This document shows positions 30,725 through 38,760 of a DNA stretch of 49,292 nucleotides, piece by piece. Within the stretch, counting starts at the first letter, position 1; the number at the start of each line of letters is the position of its first letter. The notes beneath the pieces are model-generated. The model did no database searches and was not told the origin of the DNA. It saw only the letters and a list, made by a program, of their open reading frames with translations. Made by a program: the position numbers and the translations under genes. The stretch lies in contig CANDBG010000014.1 of assembly GCA_947382875.1 (NCBI GenBank), positions 1 through 49,292 of the forward strand. Reading direction: 5' to 3'. Origin of the DNA: an uncultured Oscillibacter sp. (GTDB taxonomy: Bacteria; Bacillota; Clostridia; Oscillospirales; Oscillospiraceae).

Positions 30725-31705
30725 ATGGCAACCTATACCAAGCCGGTAACGACGACCGAGATGTTCAAGAAGGCGTATAGCGGAGGCTATGCCATTGGCG
30801 CGTTCAACGTAAACAACATGGAGATTGTCCAGGGCATTACGGAAGCGGCCCGCGAGATGGAAGCCCCCCTGATTCTTCAGGTTTCCAAGGGCGCCCGCGC
30901 CTATGCAAACCATACCTACCTGGTGAAGCTGGTGGAAGCGGCCATTGCAGAATGCCCGAATATCCCCATTGCGCTGCACCTGGACCACGGCCCGGACTTC
31001 GAGACCTGCAAGAGCTGCATTGACGGCGGTTTCTCCTCCGTCATGATCGACGCGTCCAGCAAGCCGTTTGCGGAAAACATCGAGATCACCAAGAAGGTTG
31101 TGGAGTACGCCCATGACCACGGCGTCGTGGTAGAGGCCGAGCTGGGCACCTTGGCCGGCGTGGAAGACGACGTGAAGGTTGCTGCCGAAGATTCTTCCTA
31201 CACCCGTCCGGAGGAAGTGGAAGAGTTCGTGACCAAGACCGGCTGCGACTCTCTGGCGATTGCAATTGGTACTTCCCACGGCGCTTACAAGTTCAAGCCG
31301 GAACAGTGCACCCGCAATGAAAAGGGCGTCCTGGTGCCGCCCCCGCTGCGCTTCGACGTGCTGGAGGAAGTCTCCAAGCGTCTGCCCGGCTTCCCCATCG
31401 TGCTGCATGGTTCTTCTTCCGTGCCGCAGGACTTCGTGAAGATGGTCAATGAAAACGGCGGCAAGATGCCCGACGCGGTGGGTATCCCCGAGGAGCAGCT
31501 GCGCAAGGCGGCGGCGCTCTCCGTCTGCAAGATCAACATTGACTCCGACCTGCGTCTGGCCATGACCGGCACCATCCGGCAGTTCATGGCGGAGCATCCC
31601 GACAAGTTCGATCCCCGCGAGTACCTGAAGCCCGCCCGCGCGGCCATCAAGGAGCTGGTAAAGCATAAGCTGGTGGACGTTCTGGGCTGCGATCACAAGG
31701 CGTAA
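30725..31705 (+). CDS. fba: Class II fructose-1,6-bisphosphate aldolase
   Basis: This zinc-dependent aldolase splits fructose 1,6-bisphosphate in glycolysis. The 326-residue protein has the class II motifs: GAFNVNNMEI, HLDHGPDFETC (catalytic Asp and zinc His), VEAELGTLAGVEDD, AIGTSHGAYKF, VLHGSSSVP and KINIDSDLR. ATG 30725 has AGGAG nine bases upstream, better than the ATG three codons earlier. It is followed by a long hairpin at 31723. Codon usage looks biased towards C-ending codons, as expected for a highly expressed gene. Confidence 0.96.
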   Translation: MATYTKPVTTTEMFKKAYSGGYAIGAFNVNNMEIVQGITEAAREMEAPLILQVSKGARAYANHTYLVKLVEAAIAECPNIPIALHLDHGPDFETCKSCIDGGFSSVMIDASSKPFAENIEITKKVVEYAHDHGVVVEAELGTLAGVEDDVKVAAEDSSYTRPEEVEEFVTKTGCDSLAIAIGTSHGAYKFKPEQCTRNEKGVLVPPPLRFDVLEEVSKRLPGFPIVLHGSSSVPQDFVKMVNENGGKMPDAVGIPEEQLRKAAALSVCKINIDSDLRLAMTGTIRQFMAEHPDKFDPREYLKPARAAIKELVKHKLVDVLGCDHKA

Positions 31706-31722
31706 ATTTCAAATCTTTTTAT

Positions 31723-31758
31723 GTGCTCCCCAGGCAAACGTGTTTGCTTGGGGAGCAC
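31723..31758 (+). terminator. Hairpin after fba
   Basis: A 17-bp nearly perfect stem (GTGCTCCCCAGGCAAAC with GTTTGCTTGGGGAGCAC) with a 2-base loop. The T-run is missing (AACTTAAATCC follows), so it may act mainly as an mRNA 3' end stabiliser. Confidence 0.6.
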
Positions 31759-31939
31759 AACTTAAATCCGAAATATTCTACAAAAGAAAGGATGTGGGAG
31801 AGCGGTAGAATTAAATTACAGAAGATGAGGACTGGAATCCGGATGATAGTGACGAGCCATACAAGAGCGTTTTCGTTCCCCAAAAGTGAAAAGAATTAGC
31901 TGAAAAAAGTGTGGGAAGAAAAGGGTTGGCCCGGCGGCA
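31759..31939. other. Intergenic stretch between fba hairpin and the amidase promoter
   Basis: About 180 bases with only very short open frames on both strands and no ribosome binding sites in good position. I see no RNA or repeat here. Confidence 0.5.
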
Positions 31940-31969
31940 TTGACAGCCTGGACTTTTCGTAAACATAAA
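31940..31969 (+). promoter_or_regulatory. Promoter of the amidase-domain gene
   Basis: TTGACA (31940-31945), an 18-base spacer and CATAAA (31964-31969). Confidence 0.5.
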
Positions 31970-32024
31970 ACCGCACCCAACCGCCGCCTTGCGCATATGC
32001 TGGGAGGAAGGGGAGGGGAGCTGT

Positions 32025-32525
32025 GTGGAAATACAGGCTTATGACCGCGAAGCCGCGGTGTTGTACGCCCGCCAGTGGGCATATGGACGAAATCCGGTTT
32101 TTTACGACTATGAGCATTTGGGCGGGGACTGCACGAATTTTGCGTCCCAATGCATTTACGCAGGCAGCGGCGTGATGAACTACACGCCGACTTACGGCTG
32201 GTATTACATCGACGCAAACCGAAAAGCGCCCGCCTGGACGGGTGTACCGTATTTATATAACTTTCTGACGAGGAACAATGGGTCCATTGGCCCGATGGGG
32301 GAGCCCTGCGAACTGGAGGACCTGCTTCCGGGCGACCTGATTCAGCTGTCATTTAAGGGGAATGAGTTCCAGCATTCACCGATTGTTGTGTCCGTAGGCA
32401 CGCCGGCAACGCCGGAAAACGTGCTGATTGCGGCTCATAGCTATGATGCCAGCGACCGGCCGCTGTCGACGTATGAATATCGTGCGATTCGTATGATTCA
32501 TATTATTGGCGTAAAGCGGCCCTGA
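32025..32525 (+). CDS. Putative amidase domain (Amidase_6) protein
   Basis: This 166-residue protein has the Amidase_6 pattern: YDREAAVLYARQWAYGRNP, the core GGDCTNFASQCIYAG with the presumed catalytic Cys, then WYY, LEDLLPGDLIQLS, QHSPIVVS and AAHSYDASDRPLS. The Cys-His set fits the papain-like fold of the family. No signal peptide is visible, so it may act in the mother cell or cytoplasm. The GTG start follows GAGGGGAG. In Clostridia such proteins are often sporulation-linked, but that is not shown here. Confidence 0.8.
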   Translation: MEIQAYDREAAVLYARQWAYGRNPVFYDYEHLGGDCTNFASQCIYAGSGVMNYTPTYGWYYIDANRKAPAWTGVPYLYNFLTRNNGSIGPMGEPCELEDLLPGDLIQLSFKGNEFQHSPIVVSVGTPATPENVLIAAHSYDASDRPLSTYEYRAIRMIHIIGVKRP

Positions 32526-32570
32526 AATATTTTGTTCAATTATTCCTTGGTTTGATTCCGGAGAACGTGG

Positions 32571-32596
32571 AACCCCGTCCATTCAGGACGGGGTTT
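32571..32596. terminator. Hairpin between the amidase gene and the Xer recombinase
   Basis: AACCCCGTCC / GGACGGGGTT with a 5-base loop. The 3' arm includes the stop codon of the convergent recombinase gene. Only a short T-tract follows on the plus strand. Confidence 0.55.
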
Positions 32597-33614
32597 CGTT
32601 GGCTTTCTCCTGTTTTTTTGTGTTTTTTACGTGTGACAATGGATTTGCATTTGCGGCAGTCCGAAGGGCTTCATTGTCGATATGTGTGTAAATCTGGGTC
32701 GTGTTCAGGTGATCGTGTCCCAAAACCTCCTGGACGGACCGTACGTCCACGCCGTTTTGAATCATCAGCGTGGCGGCGGTGTGGCGCAGCTTGTGGGAGG
32801 AATACTGGGAAGCGTCAATACCGGCGGCGGTCAGACGCTTTTTTACCATGGCATGAACCGTAGACCGGCTGACGCGCTCGTCCCGGGAGGAGAGAAAGAG
32901 CGCATTTGCATCCCGCCCGACGATTGGCCGCCGAACGTCCAGATAACGCCGCAGGGCGTCCAGACAGGCGTCGTTCAAGTAGATGATGCGGACCTTGTTG
33001 CCTTTGCCCAGAACTCGTAATGCGTCGTCCTGGATGTCCCGCAGATTCAAACCAACCAACTCGGAAATTCGTAAGCCACAGTTGAGAAACAGCGTCAAAA
33101 TGCAGTAATCGCGTTCCTGATTGGCGCCGTCGACGGATTCCAGAAGCTGTAAGCTTTGGTCCAGAGTCAGGTATTTTGGCAGGGTTTTTTTGAGCTTCGG
33201 AGAGTCGATGTTTTTGACAGGATTGTCCTGAATCAAGTGGGTTTTGTTGGTCAGGTAGTTATAAAAGGAACGGATTGTAGCGACTTTCCGGGCGCGGGAT
33301 GCGGCGCTGAGTCCATAGTCAGAATTCCGGCTGTTTTGATGCAGAACGCGGTCACGGCTCAGGTAGGTCATGTAACTGTAAATGTCGGTCAGCGTCACAC
33401 TGGACACGAGGTCCAGATTAACATCCATAATGTCGATTTCGTCCAGATCTTTGTCGGCAAGGTCCGGGTTGCGGAGCTGCTTGATGAAACGGAAAAAATT
33501 CCGCAGGTCCAGAAAATATTCGTCGACGGTGCGTTTGGAGTGCGCTTTGATGGTTTCATGATAGGCCAGAAAATCCCGCAGGATTTCAGGCGCTTGGGTA
33601 CGATAATCATTCAT
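32583..33614 (-). CDS. Tyrosine recombinase XerC/XerD-like
   Basis: This 343-residue enzyme has an N-terminal SAM-like DNA-binding domain (EILRDFLAYHETIKAHSKRTVDEY) and a catalytic domain with the full set of residues: Arg in GLRISELVGL, Lys in LGKGNKVR, HKLRHTAATL (His and Arg), GHDHLNTTQ (His) and Tyr in IYTH. Size and sequence fit chromosomal Xer-type enzymes of Clostridia that resolve chromosome dimers; no mobile element borders it. It is preceded by a promoter and two palindromes. Which of XerC, XerD or CodV it equals cannot be decided here. Confidence 0.88.
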   Translation of the reverse strand: MNDYRTQAPEILRDFLAYHETIKAHSKRTVDEYFLDLRNFFRFIKQLRNPDLADKDLDEIDIMDVNLDLVSSVTLTDIYSYMTYLSRDRVLHQNSRNSDYGLSAASRARKVATIRSFYNYLTNKTHLIQDNPVKNIDSPKLKKTLPKYLTLDQSLQLLESVDGANQERDYCILTLFLNCGLRISELVGLNLRDIQDDALRVLGKGNKVRIIYLNDACLDALRRYLDVRRPIVGRDANALFLSSRDERVSRSTVHAMVKKRLTAAGIDASQYSSHKLRHTAATLMIQNGVDVRSVQEVLGHDHLNTTQIYTHIDNEALRTAANANPLSHVKNTKKQEKANETPS

Positions 33615-33686
33615 AATTTCACCTTAGTACATATTGTTGGGTCACACGGGCAAAAACGGGAAAAACCGGCTGAAAGCCTCTTCCGA

Positions 33687-33714
33687 ATTGAACAAAATTA
33701 TCATTTTGTTCAAT
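33687..33714. repeat. Perfect palindrome in the xer leader
   Basis: ATTGAACAAAA-TTATCA-TTTTGTTCAAT has 11-bp perfect arms. It lies between promoter and start codon of the Xer gene, and could be an operator or an RNA hairpin. It does not match the GAAC-4-GTTC spacing of a Gram-positive LexA box. Confidence 0.65.
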
Positions 33715-33768
33715 CGATCGTCATATGTACATTCCCCCCCTTCCTCTGATGTTCGCGTTAATTTGTAT

Positions 33769-33797
33769 ATTATAACACGGTTTGTCCGGTTGGACAA
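33769..33797 (-). promoter_or_regulatory. Promoter of the Xer-like recombinase with operator-like palindrome
   Basis: Minus strand TTGTCC (33797-33792), a 17-base spacer and TATAAT (33774-33769). The -35 box is one arm of the inverted repeat TTGTCC-AACC-GGACAA, a possible repressor site. Confidence 0.6.
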
Positions 33798-33803
33798 CTG
33801 ACA

Positions 33804-33841
33804 ATAAAAAAAGCGGCACAGCCTGGAAGCCGTACCGCTTT
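33804..33841 (-). terminator. sipL terminator
   Basis: The stem AAAGCGGTACGGC / GCTGTGCCGCTTT (one mismatch pair) is followed on the minus strand by a run of T residues. Confidence 0.75.
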
Positions 33842-33859
33842 GTAATCTGCTTGTTTTTC

Positions 33860-35398
33860 TTACGCTCGTTTCCGCGGGATTAACAGCAGCTTTTCCAGAG
33901 GAATTTCCATTTCGCCTTCCAGCTGGTTTGCCGCGAGAATCGCGGCGATGGTGGTGTTATATTTCTTCGCCAAATCCCAGGCGGTCTCCTGTTTGCCCAA
34001 ACACCGCAAAACCAGGGATGGCGCGTTGGAAGTATCCTTCATTGCTTCGGGATCGAGTTTGGCGGATGTGATACAGACCTTTTTGGCCTGTGAAGCGGCT
34101 TCTACCCGGAAATCAACCGGGAACCGCACTTCAATGCCCCGGTCGCCCAGACTGCCCTGCACATCTTCCGAACATACAGCCTTAGCCGAAACATGACTGC
34201 CCTCCGGAAGTTCCAGCTGACAGCTTACATCAATGCACCGCTCCGCCACCAGCGGTACGCCTCCCTCGTCCACGTACAGCGCCCGGACGGTCACGCCGGA
34301 GCGAAGCACAGTGACAGACCCCTCCCGTCCCACAGAAACGGCCCCACAAGCCGTCGAAATTGCCAAAATGGATTCAGCTACCACTCCGATTTCCAGCACC
34401 TCACGCACCGTCTGACGGCGAGTGAGGCTTTCACAGAAGCTGGTCAGCGTCAGCGGGGTGGCTTCGTAGGTCATATCGTAAATGGTAGAATACAAATCGC
34501 TCAGAAGCGTCAAATCCTGTTCTTCCCGAAGCAGCGCTGTTGCATGGAGATATAACGTGACTGCGATCTGACGCCCTTCAGGATCATCGCCGTCGATCTG
34601 AAAGTCCGTGCCAGTAAGCTGTAATTGCAATGTGGCAGCGGATCCCTCAGCCACCCCCTCCACCTCCATGATCTGAGAGAACGGCAGCTCGGCAGTTGTC
34701 GAATTGCATTTTCCGTCTGCGGTCCGGTAGAGCAGGCTGACGGAGAAAATTCCTTTGAAAATCAGCTTGTTTCCGACAATTTTGGTTTCTGTCACAGAGC
34801 TGGAAATCTGGTTTGTCAGCAGTTCGGCAGCGCCCTCCCGGCCCGGTGAGAGATTCATTTCTTCTGTAAAGGTAAAATCCTTTTCAACCACGTGCGTTAA
34901 AAGAATTGCGTGCTGTTGCTCCTGGCGTTTCTCGACGCAAAGAGCCTCCTCTGCCTCTACATCGGTGCAGAAGCAAAGCGGCGACCTCTGATATCCTGTA
35001 ATGTGTGTTACCAGCTTGCAGTGGGTGAACACTTTCCGCGGATTCAGCATCCGGGCTTCCAGGAACTCCGTTTCGGTTTCCGCGGTCACGTACTGGCACC
35101 CCGGAAGACCACGGCTGTCGTTCTCCATCGTGAACGGCATGGCAAATTCCAGGGTCCGGACGCCGCTTTCGCCATCCGGCGTGTAAAGCACGGTTACGCG
35201 AACCGTACCAGACAGTTCCGCTTTGCCGTCCCGCAGTTCCCGGCTGTGAAGGTATACTTTTCCGTCTGTCTCAATGATTCTCGCAATGTCGGGACAGTAG
35301 TCCGGAACAATGGTCTCCGCCGTTTCCTCCTGCGTTAAGGTCAATTCCCCGCCCGTTTCGTAAGTATCCAAGCATTCCCTTTTTAATTCCAGTTCCAT
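33860..35398 (-). CDS. sipL: SipL-type SPOCS/LysM spore coat morphogenetic protein
   Basis: This is a 512-residue protein with repeated SPOCS (DUF3794) modules (for example ETAETIVPDYCPDIARIIET near residues 26-45, and ISSSVTETKIVGNKLIFKG near 198) and a C-terminal LysM domain (about 462-508, QETAWDLAKKYNTTIAAIL ... LLLIPRKRA). This layout is that of SipL, which in C. difficile binds SpoIVA through its LysM domain and does the job of SpoVID. AAGGAAGGG precedes ATG 35398. It has a sigma-E promoter and lies directly after spoVM. Confidence 0.9.
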   Translation of the reverse strand: MELELKRECLDTYETGGELTLTQEETAETIVPDYCPDIARIIETDGKVYLHSRELRDGKAELSGTVRVTVLYTPDGESGVRTLEFAMPFTMENDSRGLPGCQYVTAETETEFLEARMLNPRKVFTHCKLVTHITGYQRSPLCFCTDVEAEEALCVEKRQEQQHAILLTHVVEKDFTFTEEMNLSPGREGAAELLTNQISSSVTETKIVGNKLIFKGIFSVSLLYRTADGKCNSTTAELPFSQIMEVEGVAEGSAATLQLQLTGTDFQIDGDDPEGRQIAVTLYLHATALLREEQDLTLLSDLYSTIYDMTYEATPLTLTSFCESLTRRQTVREVLEIGVVAESILAISTACGAVSVGREGSVTVLRSGVTVRALYVDEGGVPLVAERCIDVSCQLELPEGSHVSAKAVCSEDVQGSLGDRGIEVRFPVDFRVEAASQAKKVCITSAKLDPEAMKDTSNAPSLVLRCLGKQETAWDLAKKYNTTIAAILAANQLEGEMEIPLEKLLLIPRKRA

Positions 35399-35444
35399 GA
35401 AGAACCCTTCCTTTCCCGGCCGTTCACACGATTCAATATGTCTT

Positions 35445-35474
35445 ACTCTATGAACGGCCAGGCGCGATTATGCC
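35445..35474 (-). promoter_or_regulatory. Sigma-E promoter of sipL
   Basis: Minus strand GGCATAAT (35474-35467), a 14-base spacer and CATAGAGT (35452-35445). The -10 octamer is identical to that of spoIVA. The -35 box overlaps the stop codon of spoVM. Confidence 0.7.
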
Positions 35475-35542
35475 TTTACCTTAAACAATCTGCGCAGAAT
35501 TCCCCGCAGCATTTTGGGCGATTTCCAAACCACAATATTCAT
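35468..35542 (-). CDS. spoVM: Stage V sporulation protein M (24 residues)
   Basis: This very short gene is easily overlooked. The 24-residue product has the SpoVM pattern: a short hydrophobic start, then KSPKMLRGILRRLF, matching KLPKFLGGIVRAML of B. subtilis SpoVM, with Pro at position 9 in both. SpoVM is an amphipathic helix that recognises the convex forespore membrane and recruits SpoIVA. AAAGGAGGAG lies seven bases before the ATG. The place after prpC-prkC-rsgA is where B. subtilis spoVM also lies, two genes further on, and sipL follows immediately. Confidence 0.88.
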   Translation of the reverse strand: MNIVVWKSPKMLRGILRRLFKVKA

Positions 35543-35563
35543 TACAACTCCTCCTTTCGCCAC

Positions 35564-35752
35564 TTAACGCCGGCAGCAGGCGTAACCGCAGCCAATCAGC
35601 AAAAAGGCTACCAGGAACATCAGTGCTCCCACCGGGAAAATAGCTGCGATCAGAATTCCCGCTCCCAGAGCCACCGCACAGATTCCCAGAAGCCGCCAGC
35701 CGCCGCCCCCTCCACCGCAGCCACAGCCGTAGCCGCGATTTCCTCCGCACAT
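35564..35752 (-). CDS. Small Gly/Cys-rich membrane protein upstream of spoVM
   Basis: This is a 62-residue protein: a Gly- and Cys-rich start (MCGGNRGYGCGCGGGGGG), one or two hydrophobic helices (LLGICAVALGAGILIAAIF and ALMFLVAFLLIGC) and the end YACCRR. No family is recognised. AAAGGAGG sits seven bases before ATG 35752. Only 21 bases separate it from spoVM, so the two are probably co-transcribed, which suggests a sporulation role. The Cys-rich ends could bind metal or form cross-links in the coat; this is inference. Confidence 0.65.
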   Translation of the reverse strand: MCGGNRGYGCGCGGGGGGWRLLGICAVALGAGILIAAIFPVGALMFLVAFLLIGCGYACCRR

Positions 35753-35819
35753 TGTCACGCCTCCTTTCCTTCTGGTTCAGTATATACCGGAAAGTCTGTC
35801 CGTGGTGCTGGTTTTTTAT

Positions 35820-35847
35820 AAAAAAAGCCGCCCCAAAAGGGACGGCT
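35820..35847 (-). terminator. rsgA terminator
   Basis: Minus strand stem AGCCGTCCC / GGGGCGGCT with a TTTT loop, followed by TTTTTTT. It separates the housekeeping operon from the spoVM unit. Confidence 0.82.
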
Positions 35848-35851
35848 GGTC

Positions 35852-36733
35852 CTATTTTTTCTCCTGCCAATCTTTCAGCGGTTTCAGTTCCTTGTAGAGA
35901 CGCAGGTAGCTTTCGTGACGGCTCTTTTGGATGTCTCCCCGACGGAGGGCGTCCAAAACGGCACAGCCTTTTTCTTTCGTGTGCGTGCAGCCTACGAAAC
36001 GGCAGTCTGACAAGAACGGCGCAAACTCTGGAAAGGTTTCCGGCAGGGAGCGTTTTAATTCCAAGTTCAATTCCTCCGTTTCAAAGGAGGAAAAACCGGG
36101 TGAATCCATTACTTCACCGCCACAGGCAAGCCGATATAATTCCACGTGCCGGGTGATATGACGTCCCCGGCCGAGGGCTGTGCTGATCTCGCCGACTTTC
36201 AAGGAGAAAGTCGGGTCCAGGGCGTTGAGCAGGCTGGACTTTCCTACGCCGGAGTTTCCTGTAAAGGCAGAAACCTTGCTATCTATTAAATGTTTCAGTT
36301 CGTCCAAACCTGTACCGGTTTCCGCACTTACACGCAAAGTCGGAAAGCCGGAGGCGCTGTAAATCGTGTACAAATCGTCCGCCGGGTCCAAATCACATTT
36401 GTTTAATAGAACGACAACATCACAGCTTTTCAGCGCGGCAATGGCCGCCACTCGGTCGATCAGGAAAGGGTCTGTTTTGGGAATGGCGGCAGAGGCGATG
36501 ACGACCAGCTGATCAATGTTCGCCACAGCAGGCCGCGTAAAGGCGTTCCGGCGTGGCAGAACGCGTTCCACCACTCCTTCGCCGCCGCCCAGCTCCTGGA
36601 CCTCCACCTGGTCGCCAACCAGGGGAGAAATCCCTTCCTTACGGAATTTTCCCCTGGCGCGGCACGTGAGGACAGCGCTGCCGGTATCAACATAATAGAA
36701 GCCGCTGAGGGCTTTTTGAATTCGTCCGGTCAT
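35852..36733 (-). CDS. rsgA: Ribosome small subunit-dependent GTPase A
   Basis: RsgA is a circularly permuted GTPase that helps the last steps of 30S ribosome assembly. The 293-residue protein has an N-terminal OB fold, the permuted order G4 (LLNKCDL), G5, G1 (GNSGVGKSSL), G3 (DSPGFSSF), and a zinc site near the C-terminus (CRFVGCTHTKEKGC). The start MTGRIQKAL at 36733 lies one base after the prkC stop, with no ribosome binding site of its own, so translation is coupled. An in-frame ATG at 36784 inside prkC is possible but less likely. Confidence 0.95.
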   Translation of the reverse strand: MTGRIQKALSGFYYVDTGSAVLTCRARGKFRKEGISPLVGDQVEVQELGGGEGVVERVLPRRNAFTRPAVANIDQLVVIASAAIPKTDPFLIDRVAAIAALKSCDVVVLLNKCDLDPADDLYTIYSASGFPTLRVSAETGTGLDELKHLIDSKVSAFTGNSGVGKSSLLNALDPTFSLKVGEISTALGRGRHITRHVELYRLACGGEVMDSPGFSSFETEELNLELKRSLPETFPEFAPFLSDCRFVGCTHTKEKGCAVLDALRRGDIQKSRHESYLRLYKELKPLKDWQEKK

Positions 36734-36734
36734 A

Positions 36735-38744
36735 TCAGGTAAATTGTACTTCGTGGCTTTGCTCCTGGTCCAGTACGCCGTCAAAATAGACCTTGACCAT
36801 CTGCGTGCCGGAACCCGTCAGCGCGGGGATGTGAACGGTGACGTCGGCGGTGCTGATGCGTTCGTCAAACTGCGGGTCCACCTCATCGGCTACATAAACC
36901 TGCACCCATACCGTAGAGCGGTCGTCCTGCGGAAGAAGGAAGTCCAGTTCGATGGTGTTCTTGGAAATTCCCTTGCTGACGCGGAATTTGATGGTATCCC
37001 ATTCATTGACTTTCGTCGTCGGGTCCAGGCTTTGCCAAAGAATTGTGCCTGCCGGCTCCTCGCTTTCGACATATTCAATGTCGGCATCTGTACAGGTAAG
37101 ATGCCAGGTGTTTACCAGATCATTGCGCGTCTTTTCCAGCGGTTCCCCAATGAACTTCGGCACGGTGACGGGTACGGGTTCGCGTCCCTTGCTGATGACA
37201 AGACGAATGGTATCGCCTTTTTTCAGCTCGTCGCCTTCTGCGGGGGTTGTGGAGATGATATAGCCCTCTGTGATATCCTCACTGAATTGCATATCCTCTT
37301 CATTGGCAACGATTTCAAGGTCGTAGTCTTCAATCAGGCTTTTCAGGATGATTTCGGCCTGGGCGCGGGTCTGGTTTACAACGTTTTTCATGGTTCCGGT
37401 CTGCTCGCCGGCGCTGATCCAGACTTCAATTTCCAGATTATTGCCTTTGGCGTGACGCCCTTCGCTGGGGTTTTGCTGGGCAATGGTGCCCTCCGGGTAC
37501 TCGTCGCTGTAAACCTCGCCTTTGTTAATCAAGGTAAAAATATCCTTGATGTACGGCGAATTATTGGCCTCCTCCATGGTAAGCCCCAGGATTTCAGGCA
37601 CAACATGGCTTTCCGGAACCTCTTGTTCAATATCCTCCTGCGGAGGCGAAAAAGAACCGGAAATCGTACGGAACAGCACGAAAACCAGCGCCAGCGCCAG
37701 TACAATGGCGACGCCGATTAAGATAATCTGTCCGGTACCGCCTCCTCTTGCGGGCGGGTCGTAGTCATCCTCCTCATAGGACCGGCGGCGTTCCCGTTCC
37801 CGCTCTCTCCCACGGTCGCGGGAAGGATGAAGAGTTTGATCATAAGAACGGAGGGGCTGTGTTGGTTCGTCCGGTTCCTCGGGACGCAGGTCCACCAGAG
37901 AAAAGTCCAGACTGGCGCTGGGGTTCTTACGGAAACTTTCCAGATCGGCGATCATGGCGTCAGCAGACGCATAGCGGCGATCCAGATCCGGCGTCATAGC
38001 CTTCATGCAGATCAGCTCCAGCTGGGGCGGAATCTCGGGGTTGATTTCCCGCGGAGCCAGCGGCACGGAGCTGAGATGCTGAATGGCAACCGAAACTGCG
38101 GAATCACCCTCAAAGGGCAGGCGTCCCGACAGCATTTCATACATCACCACACCCGCCGAATAAATATCGGACCGTGCGTCGGTACGGTCGCCCCGGGCCT
38201 GTTCCGGCGAAATGTAGTGAACGGAACCAAGGGCTTCCTGGGTCAGGGTCTGGGCGGAATTTTCCAGGCAGGCGATGCCGAAATCCGCGACTTTTACGCT
38301 GCCGTCCCGCAGAACCATGATATTCTGGGGCTTGATATCCCGATGAACAATCCCGCGGCTGTGGGCGTGGCTGAGTCCTCGCATAATCTGCGTAATGAAG
38401 TGCAGGGACTCCCGCCAGTTCAATTGTCCGCGCTTGCCCATATACTGTTTCAGCGTAATGCCGTCGATCAGCTCCATGACAATATATTCCGTGTCCCCTC
38501 CCCGGCTCACGTCGTAAACCGACACAATATTCGGGTGAGAAAGCTGGGCCACAGCCTGGGACTCCGCGTTGAACCGGCGGCGGAAATCGTCGTCCTGGGC
38601 CAAATCGGGCTTCAGAACCTTCACAGCGACCAGTCGATTCAGCCGCTGGTCCCTGGTTTTGTAAACCACCGCCATGCCGCCGGTACCGATACATTCCAGG
38701 ATTTCATAGCGGTTGTCCAGCATTTTTCCGATATAAGAATCCAT
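36735..38744 (-). CDS. prkC: PASTA-domain serine/threonine kinase
   Basis: PrkC is a eukaryotic-like Ser/Thr kinase that senses muropeptides and acts on cell wall growth and spore germination. The 669-residue protein has a kinase domain at 12-275 (GTGGMAVVYK, Lys42, HRDIKPQN with Asp136, DFG), a juxtamembrane acidic/basic linker, one transmembrane helix (339-358) and three extracellular PASTA repeats at about 383-590. A unique 80-residue C-terminal domain follows (LDFLLPQDDRSTV ... YFDGVLDQEQ). It is paired with the phosphatase gene directly upstream. Confidence 0.96.
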   Translation of the reverse strand: MDSYIGKMLDNRYEILECIGTGGMAVVYKTRDQRLNRLVAVKVLKPDLAQDDDFRRRFNAESQAVAQLSHPNIVSVYDVSRGGDTEYIVMELIDGITLKQYMGKRGQLNWRESLHFITQIMRGLSHAHSRGIVHRDIKPQNIMVLRDGSVKVADFGIACLENSAQTLTQEALGSVHYISPEQARGDRTDARSDIYSAGVVMYEMLSGRLPFEGDSAVSVAIQHLSSVPLAPREINPEIPPQLELICMKAMTPDLDRRYASADAMIADLESFRKNPSASLDFSLVDLRPEEPDEPTQPLRSYDQTLHPSRDRGRERERERRRSYEEDDYDPPARGGGTGQIILIGVAIVLALALVFVLFRTISGSFSPPQEDIEQEVPESHVVPEILGLTMEEANNSPYIKDIFTLINKGEVYSDEYPEGTIAQQNPSEGRHAKGNNLEIEVWISAGEQTGTMKNVVNQTRAQAEIILKSLIEDYDLEIVANEEDMQFSEDITEGYIISTTPAEGDELKKGDTIRLVISKGREPVPVTVPKFIGEPLEKTRNDLVNTWHLTCTDADIEYVESEEPAGTILWQSLDPTTKVNEWDTIKFRVSKGISKNTIELDFLLPQDDRSTVWVQVYVADEVDPQFDERISTADVTVHIPALTGSGTQMVKVYFDGVLDQEQSHEVQFT

Positions 38745-38760
38745 ACGGCTCCTCCCTTCC

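Noticed and set aside
33687-33714. LexA box upstream of the Xer gene
   Set aside because: The arms contain GAAC and GTTC but 14 bases apart instead of four.
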